Assembly (NCBI GenBank): GCA_050116155.1
Contig: JASFPE010000047.1
Coordinates: forward strand, 1 to 18,758
Direction: 5' to 3'
Length of the DNA stretch: 18,758 nt
Source: G020353355 sp050116155
GTDB lineage: Bacteria > Desulfobacterota > Desulfobacteria > Desulfobacterales > JAHEIW01
Made by a program: the position numbers and the translations under genes. Below, piece after piece: positions 13,583-18,758 of this stretch. The first letter of the stretch is position 1; every line of letters begins with the position of its first letter. The notes below the pieces were generated by a model. That model was not told the origin of the DNA and did no database searches. It was given only the letters and a program-made list of their open reading frames with translations.

Positions 13583-14203
13583 ATTCCAATCGATTTTTCC
13601 AGCCTGAAACAGATAATTGATGATGATACGCCACCGGGTCCTCCGAGCGAAGATTCCTATCGGGCGGCCTGCGTATTTTTGCTTTTGTTTGAGAGACATG
13701 AACTCAATATTTTAGCCATACAGAAATCCGACAGCGATGGCTATCCCTGGCGCAACCAGATTGCATTTCCGGGTGGGCATATTGATAAACATGATGCCAG
13801 CCCCCTGGCTGCCGCGTTTCGCGAACTCAAAGAAGAGCTAAATATTTCCCGCAATCAGGTTGAATTTATGGGATCGCTGGGACATTTTCAGACGGTTACT
13901 AAACCCAGAGATATTGAAGTGTTTGTCGGTTGGTGGAACGGTAAAGGGCCTGTCCGGTGCGACACCATCGAAATATCGAGAGTGCTTGAAATTCCTTTAA
14001 AGAAGGTTGTACAGACGCATGAGGCCCATGACTATCATGGCCGACAGCTCGGTGTTAAAGAACTCACCTATCCTTTTCTGGATGTGACCATTTGGGGGGC
14101 TTCCGCTCGAATACTTCACTATTTTATTGAACTCATCTATCCATGGCTGGAAAGGCAAGGCTATATTGCGAGGAAATCAATCAATGAGGAAGCCGTCTTT
14201 TGA
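13583..14203 (+). CDS. Nudix hydrolase (CoA-pyrophosphatase-like), probable ATT start
   Basis: About 206 residues. The Nudix box reads FPGGHIDKHDASPLAAAFRE followed by LKEELNI (residues 62-88): catalytic-site residues R80, E81, E84 and E85 are present, and D71 stands where many Nudix enzymes have Glu. The FPGGxxDxxDxS layout resembles the NudL/CoA-pyrophosphatase subgroup. Such enzymes hydrolyse a nucleoside diphosphate linked to another moiety; the substrate is not determined. In this frame there is no ATG, GTG or TTG from the upstream stop at 13562 to a TTG at 13679, which would remove 32 plausible N-terminal residues. ATT at 13583 has GGAGG seven bases upstream and is my best start. The 3' end overlaps a convergent membrane-protein gene by 27 bp. 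Confidence 0.8.
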   Translation: MPIDFSSLKQIIDDDTPPGPPSEDSYRAACVFLLLFERHELNILAIQKSDSDGYPWRNQIAFPGGHIDKHDASPLAAAFRELKEELNISRNQVEFMGSLGHFQTVTKPRDIEVFVGWWNGKGPVRCDTIEISRVLEIPLKKVVQTHEAHDYHGRQLGVKELTYPFLDVTIWGASARILHYFIELIYPWLERQGYIARKSINEEAVF

Positions 14204-14452
14204 TGTTCGGGTGAAATACCGTTTAACCAGGCGGTAAGTGGTGGTGGTGATGATCATTGCACTCAGGGCAACCAGTAAAATAGGCACCCAGATATAGCGG
14301 CTATACATGTCGTTTTCGCTTGCCACTGAAACGCCTGCAAGTCCAAACAAAAATACAAGCAACATAAATACCGTGGCAAAGATATATATTTTGTTGGAAC
14401 GATACCAGGGTATAACTGCTTTTCTAAATACGGGATCTTTTTTGGAATACAT
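14177..14452 (-). CDS. Small two-helix membrane protein of unknown function
   Basis: A 91-residue protein with two clear hydrophobic helices at about 22-45 and 54-73 and positively charged ends, which suggests both termini face the cytoplasm. I recognise no family. Its 3' end overlaps the convergent Nudix gene by 27 bp and its start lies 11 bp from the start of the divergent ChaN-like gene. Support for it being a real gene is the membrane topology and the good fit between neighbours; the ribosome-binding site is weak. Confidence 0.6.
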   Translation of the reverse strand: MYSKKDPVFRKAVIPWYRSNKIYIFATVFMLLVFLFGLAGVSVASENDMYSRYIWVPILLVALSAMIITTTTYRLVKRYFTRTSKDGFLID

Positions 14453-14463
14453 ACTTCAATATT

Positions 14464-15405
14464 ATGCGTAGTTTCGGAAAAAATCAAGCTATGAGATTTG
14501 CTACTGTTCATGAACAAAATCTCTTTTGCAAAAATTGGCGATCTATCCTGTTATGCTTGCTGGCTTTAATCATTTTATTTTGGGGATGTGCCGTGGTGCC
14601 AAAAACACTTTTGATAAAAGACATTCCTGCGTCATTTCAAGAAGGTACCATCATTTCCGGGCAAACCGGTAAGTTAGTAACATTTGAGGAGTTATTGGGC
14701 GATTTGAATGATCAAAGCGTCATTTACATCGGGGAGTCACACACGGATAAATATCACCATGGTATTCAGCTGCAAATAATCCAGGCCATCTATAAAACCC
14801 ACGCCTCTATGGCCGTTGGCATGGAAATGTTTGATCATTCCTATCAACCGATACTGGATCAGTGGTCAGACGGCCAGTTGGATCGAAAAAGTTTTAAGGA
14901 GAAAACGCATTGGTCTTACAATTGGAAATTCGATTTCGATTTGTACAGTGATATTCTCAATTTCGTAAAGGAAAACCGGATAAAGCTTGTAGGGCTCAAT
15001 ATACCACCTCATATCCAACGGAAGATAGCTCGTGGCGGTATTGAGAGTATTTTTGGAGATGATAAAAAGCATCTTCCAGAAAAAATCGATCTATCGAATA
15101 CTGCTCATAGAGCTTATGTAGAGAAAGTATATAAACAACATCGCCATATGGGTATGCTAGATAATTTCGAGTATTTTTATATGGCCCAGTGTGTCTGGGA
15201 AGATGTTATGGCCGAAGCCATTGCTCAAAATCTGAAAGAAGATATGTTGGTGGTTTTAGCCGGAAATGGACACATCCAATTTAAATATGGCATTCCAGAT
15301 AGGGCCTTTCGGCGTACTGGCGCTTCTTTCCGGACCATCTATCTTGCCAGTGTGGGTGGCGAAGTAGAGCTGGGGATAGCCGATTACATCTGGGTAACCC
15401 CCTAA
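14464..15405 (+). CDS. ChaN-family (DUF399) lipoprotein
   Basis: A 313-residue predicted lipoprotein. A long hydrophobic segment at about 28-40 ends in FWGC (C42), an atypical but plausible lipobox. The mature part has the ChaN-like IYIGESHTDKYHH motif (E91, H93), VGMEMFDHSYQP near 116-128, and a C-terminal GNGHIQFKYGIPDRA motif. Family members include ChaN of Campylobacter, a heme-binding outer-membrane lipoprotein associated with iron uptake; others have no known role. No TonB receptor or heme transporter is in the window, so a heme function is inference only. The ATG at 14491 is an alternative start that gives a more usual signal-peptide length; neither has a strong ribosome-binding site. 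Confidence 0.85.
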   Translation: MRSFGKNQAMRFATVHEQNLFCKNWRSILLCLLALIILFWGCAVVPKTLLIKDIPASFQEGTIISGQTGKLVTFEELLGDLNDQSVIYIGESHTDKYHHGIQLQIIQAIYKTHASMAVGMEMFDHSYQPILDQWSDGQLDRKSFKEKTHWSYNWKFDFDLYSDILNFVKENRIKLVGLNIPPHIQRKIARGGIESIFGDDKKHLPEKIDLSNTAHRAYVEKVYKQHRHMGMLDNFEYFYMAQCVWEDVMAEAIAQNLKEDMLVVLAGNGHIQFKYGIPDRAFRRTGASFRTIYLASVGGEVELGIADYIWVTP

Positions 15406-15478
15406 ACTGGTTTAATAAGCTTCATCCCTTGCCCGATGGCTGTGTTGCGAGCCGGCTCAAAATGCTAACGTAGTAAAA

Positions 15479-15577
15479 GGTTTAGCCGGTTGGCCCGTGA
15501 GCCCGTTTGCCGGTTCAAATCGGATAAAATCCATATTTTTAACGGGCTAAACTGGCAACGGGCAAACCGGCAAACCT
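15479..15577. repeat. Word-built inverted repeat D2 (CCGGTTTG words)
   Basis: The left arm (about 15479-15516) and right arm (15541-15577) contain GGTTTGCC, GCCCGTT and GCCGGTT words in opposite orientation. Most of the two arms can pair, with single-base bulges. The loop is about 24 nt. The vocabulary is the same as in repeat D1, 4.9 kb away, including an identical 20-mer. It lies just downstream of the ChaN-like gene and may also end its transcript. Confidence 0.8.
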
Positions 15578-15679
15578 GATTATTGCGGCTTGTTGAACAC
15601 ATTAAAGAAAAGAATCGAGACGCGAAATCCCGCCAAGGAGTGGGACTCATCTAAAAAACCCCTCATTTATGCAAAATCC

Positions 15680-15708
15680 TTGACAGTGTGAGTGCCTAGT
15701 AATATCTA
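15680..15708 (+). promoter_or_regulatory. Candidate sigma70 promoter of the cyclase/ATPase gene
   Basis: A perfect TTGACA at 15680-15685 is followed after 17 bp by TATCTA at 15703-15708 (four of six consensus bases). Transcription would start near 15715, leaving a leader of about 36 nt before the ATG at 15751. Confidence 0.6.
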
Positions 15709-15750
15709 GGAGACAGCGTTTTTCTTCCCACCATCAACATTATTTTTAAT

Positions 15751-18700
15751 ATGGAATGCCAGAGCTGCCAGACTCAAAATCCTGATGTAAACAAGTTCTG
15801 CCGTGAATGTGGTGCGGAGCTGTCCGCAGCCTGTCCCCAATGTGGCGCCGAGGTGCGTCGCAGCGATAGATTCTGTGGTAATTGTGGCCATAAATTAAGC
15901 TTTGCCTCGACCTTACCCGCCAGAGAACTTTCTTTTAACGAAAAGTTAACCAAAATTCAGCGATACCTCCCCAAAGGCTTGACGGAAAAAGTCCTGTCTC
16001 AAAGAGATCGAATCGAGGGCGAACGCAGGCAGGTAACGGTGATGTTTTGCGACATGGCGGGCTTTACGGCTCTTTCAGACATACTCGGTCCCGAGGAAGC
16101 TTATACGGTCATGGATCAGGTCTACGAGATTTTGATTCACAAGGTCAACGATTATGAAGGCACGGTCAATGAGATGACCGGAGATGGGATTATGGCACTT
16201 TTTGGTGCTCCGGTTGCGTTGGAAGATGCACCCCAGCGGGCGATCCGCTCAGCCTATGCCATTCACCGGGAGATGGCCCGGTTTAGTGAAAAAATCAAAC
16301 AGAATAAGAAAAATATTCCCCAGCTTAAAATGCGTGTCGGCATACACACCGGACCGGTAGTTGTCGGCACCTTAGGCAATGACCTGCGGGTAGAGTTCAA
16401 AGCGGTGGGGGATACGGTCAATCTGGCTTCCCGGATGGAAAGTTTGGCAGAACCCGGAAGCACGTATATTACCGAGGAGGTATTTGTGCTTACCGAGGGG
16501 CTTTTTCGCTTCGAGGCCTTGGGTGAACTGGCGGTAAAAGGCAAAGAAGATGCTGTCAAAACCTATCGTGTCATTGCGCCGAGCACCCGTCGGACGCGCT
16601 TTGATGTAAGTGCTGAGCGGGGGCTAACGCCGTTGGTGGGAAGAATGTGGGAGCTCGATCTGTTGTTGGATGCATTTAAACGCTCAAAGGAGGGCCAGGG
16701 CCAGGTGGTCTCGATTGTATCAGAGGCCGGCCTGGGAAAATCCAGGGTTTTGTATGAGTTCCGCAAGGCGGTTGCCAACGAAGATGCGACCTTTTTGGAA
16801 GGCAGGTGTCTTTCTTACAGCAGGGGCGTTGTCTACCATCCGGTGATAGATATTTTAAAGTCAATTTTTAAAATTCACGAAACCGATGATGCTTCCGAGA
16901 TTCAACGAAAAGTGAATAAAGGCTTGCAACGATTTAACGTCGATGAGGCCTTGACCCTTCCCAATCTTCTCAAGCTTTTATCCATCGGTGACAGCGGTAT
17001 TGATGAAATCGCCATGAGTCCGGAAGAACGCAAAAACCGGATATTTGAGGCGATTAAGAATATCCTTTTCAAAAGATCGCAGAGCCGACCGCTGATCGTC
17101 GCCATTGAGGATCTGCATTGGATTGACAAAACCGCCCTTGAGTTACTGGGTGATTTTGTGGGCAGTATACCCGGTACCAGAATATTGGTCATCTGCACAT
17201 TTCGCCCCGAATTTATGCACTCCTGGAGCACAAAGTCCTATCATAGCCAGGTATTTTTAAAGCGTCTTACCAATCAAAACAGCCTGGAGATGGTCGCCCA
17301 TCTTTTGGGCACCGGGGAGCTCGAAAAAGAACTTGAAGACCTGATTTTAAAAAAGGCGGAAGGCATCCCCTTTTTCATTGAAGAGTTTATCCGATCCTTA
17401 ATAGATCTTGATATCCTTCAAAAGGACAACGGCGAATATCACCTGTCCAAGAATACCGGGGCTGTGGCGATACCTTCCACTATCCAGGACGTCATTATGG
17501 CCAGAGTGGACGCCCAGCCCGAAGGTGCTAAATGGGTACTACAGACCGGTTCGGTGATCGAGAGAGAGTTTAGCCTGAGATTAATCTCCCACGTGCTGGA
17601 TCTGCCGGAACAGGAATTGCTGCAGTTTTTATCTGAGTTGAAAGACGCCGAGCTTCTTTATGAGCGGGGAATATATCCGCAGTCGACCTATATCTTCAAG
17701 CACAACCTGACGCGTGAGGTGGTCTATGAATCCATATTGAAGCGTAACCGCAGGCGGCTGCACGAACAAATCGGCAATGCGGTGGAGGAAATTTACCAGG
17801 ATAATATCGAAGCCTATTATGGTATGCTGGCAGAGCACTATATTATTAGTGAAAATTATGAAAAAGGGGCGAAATATTCAAGATTGGCGGAAAGAAAAAC
17901 CGAAAAAGCAGGTTCCCTTGTCGATGCCATTGAGTATGCCAGGAAACGAATCTATTGTCTTGAAAGATTGCCCCAGTCAGATGAGTTGCAAAAAGAGCTC
18001 ATCGATGCGAGAACGGTTTTGGGGCTGTATTCAATCCAGATCGGTTATCATGCCGATGCCAAGCGGGCCGTGCAGCCTATCGTGGATCTCACCAAAGCCC
18101 GGGGATACAAGCGCAGGCTTTCTCAAATATATACCATCCTGGGGACCTATCATTTTCAGGTTGAAGAAGATTTTGACAAAGCCTTTAATTACCTGGAAGA
18201 TGCGTTAGTCATCTCGCGAGAATTAAACGATATGGTGTCTATCCTGTTTTCAAACTTCTGGCTGGGCATCGTTCGATCGGTGAATTGTGAATTTGAGAAA
18301 GCAGTTTCCCATTTTGACAAAGCACTTGAGATCAATCTTGTGGCCAACAGTCTCTGGGGCACTTCCATTATGAAGAGCAATCTCAGCTATTTTATTCATT
18401 ACGTCCGTGGTGGAATTGATCTCAGCTACCAGACCAGCAGAGAGGCCCTGCAGGGCGCCAATGCAAGTGGTGATATTTTCTCCAAAGCAATGGCTTCGGT
18501 CTGCCATGGTATTGCCTGTTATGGCAGGGGGCTGTTTGAAAGAGCGATCGACCATTTATCCGAGGGTCGCGAATTTTGTGAAAGGATTAATCTGGTTATA
18601 TTTCACGCACTGGCGCATTTTTTTCTGGGTGAATCTTATTTCGAAATGGGAGACTTTGAAAAGCCCAAAGAACATTTCAGTACCGCCGCCTGGATATTAA

Positions 18701-18758
18701 AGCATAATCAGATTATTCCGTCCTGGGAAAACACGAATAAGTTCGCATTGGCCAAAAC
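15751..18758 (+). CDS. Zinc-ribbon / class III nucleotide cyclase / AAA-type ATPase / TPR protein (partial, C-terminus outside window)
   Basis: 1002 codons are open to the window edge. Residues 1-48: double zinc ribbon (C3/C6/C17/C20 and C28/C31/C42/C45). Residues 90-275: class III cyclase domain with metal-binding D101 and D145 and N224/R228 for the transition state. Residues 292-about 560: ATPase with P-loop EAGLGKS (residue before it Ser rather than the usual Gly) and Walker B LIVAIEDLHW (about 448-457). From about 770 on: helical TPR-like repeats. This architecture occurs as large bacterial signalling proteins whose roles are mostly unknown. The substrate-specifying positions read E141 and E215 rather than the Lys/Asp of adenylate cyclases, so the nucleotide product is uncertain. 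The ATG has no strong ribosome-binding site; AGGAGA lies about 37 bases upstream. Confidence 0.88.
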   Translation, partial: MECQSCQTQNPDVNKFCRECGAELSAACPQCGAEVRRSDRFCGNCGHKLSFASTLPARELSFNEKLTKIQRYLPKGLTEKVLSQRDRIEGERRQVTVMFCDMAGFTALSDILGPEEAYTVMDQVYEILIHKVNDYEGTVNEMTGDGIMALFGAPVALEDAPQRAIRSAYAIHREMARFSEKIKQNKKNIPQLKMRVGIHTGPVVVGTLGNDLRVEFKAVGDTVNLASRMESLAEPGSTYITEEVFVLTEGLFRFEALGELAVKGKEDAVKTYRVIAPSTRRTRFDVSAERGLTPLVGRMWELDLLLDAFKRSKEGQGQVVSIVSEAGLGKSRVLYEFRKAVANEDATFLEGRCLSYSRGVVYHPVIDILKSIFKIHETDDASEIQRKVNKGLQRFNVDEALTLPNLLKLLSIGDSGIDEIAMSPEERKNRIFEAIKNILFKRSQSRPLIVAIEDLHWIDKTALELLGDFVGSIPGTRILVICTFRPEFMHSWSTKSYHSQVFLKRLTNQNSLEMVAHLLGTGELEKELEDLILKKAEGIPFFIEEFIRSLIDLDILQKDNGEYHLSKNTGAVAIPSTIQDVIMARVDAQPEGAKWVLQTGSVIEREFSLRLISHVLDLPEQELLQFLSELKDAELLYERGIYPQSTYIFKHNLTREVVYESILKRNRRRLHEQIGNAVEEIYQDNIEAYYGMLAEHYIISENYEKGAKYSRLAERKTEKAGSLVDAIEYARKRIYCLERLPQSDELQKELIDARTVLGLYSIQIGYHADAKRAVQPIVDLTKARGYKRRLSQIYTILGTYHFQVEEDFDKAFNYLEDALVISRELNDMVSILFSNFWLGIVRSVNCEFEKAVSHFDKALEINLVANSLWGTSIMKSNLSYFIHYVRGGIDLSYQTSREALQGANASGDIFSKAMASVCHGIACYGRGLFERAIDHLSEGREFCERINLVIFHALAHFFLGESYFEMGDFEKPKEHFSTAAWILKHNQIIPSWENTNKFALAK

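Noticed and set aside
15449..15458. Palindrome GAGCCGGCTC after the ChaN-like gene
   Set aside because: Only 10 bp with no loop and no U-tract; too short to support a terminator or a protein site alone.
4494..15577. The word-built repeats as copies of one MITE or as IS remnants
   Set aside because: No transposase, no shared terminal sequence and no obvious target duplications; the vocabulary differs between loci. Only D1 and D2 are clearly related.

Overview
The window looks like a chromosomal segment of an anaerobic Desulfobacterota bacterium (Desulfobacterales-like). The suggestion rests on gene content, not on a database match: paired PilT-type ATPases, DivIVA beside YggT, a tungsten-type aldehyde:ferredoxin oxidoreductase with its own MoaD/ThiS-like protein, iron-sulfur-rich flavoenzymes and a large zinc-ribbon/cyclase/ATPase/TPR protein. 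Base composition is moderate. No rRNA, tRNA, CRISPR array, transposase or phage gene was seen.

Layout. Positions 1-3874 are all on the minus strand: a truncated zinc-ribbon/receiver-like protein, two PilT/PilU-family ATPases, a structured intergenic hairpin, DivIVA and YggT. Positions 4219-11423 are a second minus-strand block. It starts from a well-formed promoter whose -10 box lies inside a GntR-type operator: gntR, then a fused 2Fe-2S/FAD-NAD/2x[4Fe-4S]/BFD oxidoreductase, a DAO-family FAD enzyme, an AOR and a MoaD/ThiS-like protein. The first two enzymes together match the subunits of HcnABC-, opine- or proline-dehydrogenase-like complexes, so a working model is an amine or imino-acid dehydrogenase coupled to aldehyde oxidation. 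The substrate cannot be read from the sequence. From 11756 on, genes are mostly on the plus strand: proC, a secreted thioredoxin-like protein, a Nudix hydrolase with no standard start codon, a small convergent two-helix membrane protein, a ChaN-like lipoprotein, and a cyclase/ATPase/TPR protein that runs off the window.

The most unusual feature is in the gaps. Between about 4494 and 15577, seven intergenic regions each carry a long imperfect inverted repeat whose arms are built from reiterated short words. The vocabulary differs from gap to gap (TGGAATA, GGTCACT, CGAAATT, CCGGTTTG, GATGCTGG, and a weaker CCAAACA locus). Two loci use the same vocabulary and share an identical 20-mer. Several have a small perfect stem inside the loop. 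The housekeeping block at 1-3874 lacks them. They inflate apparent coding starts, and I therefore moved the starts of two genes downstream.
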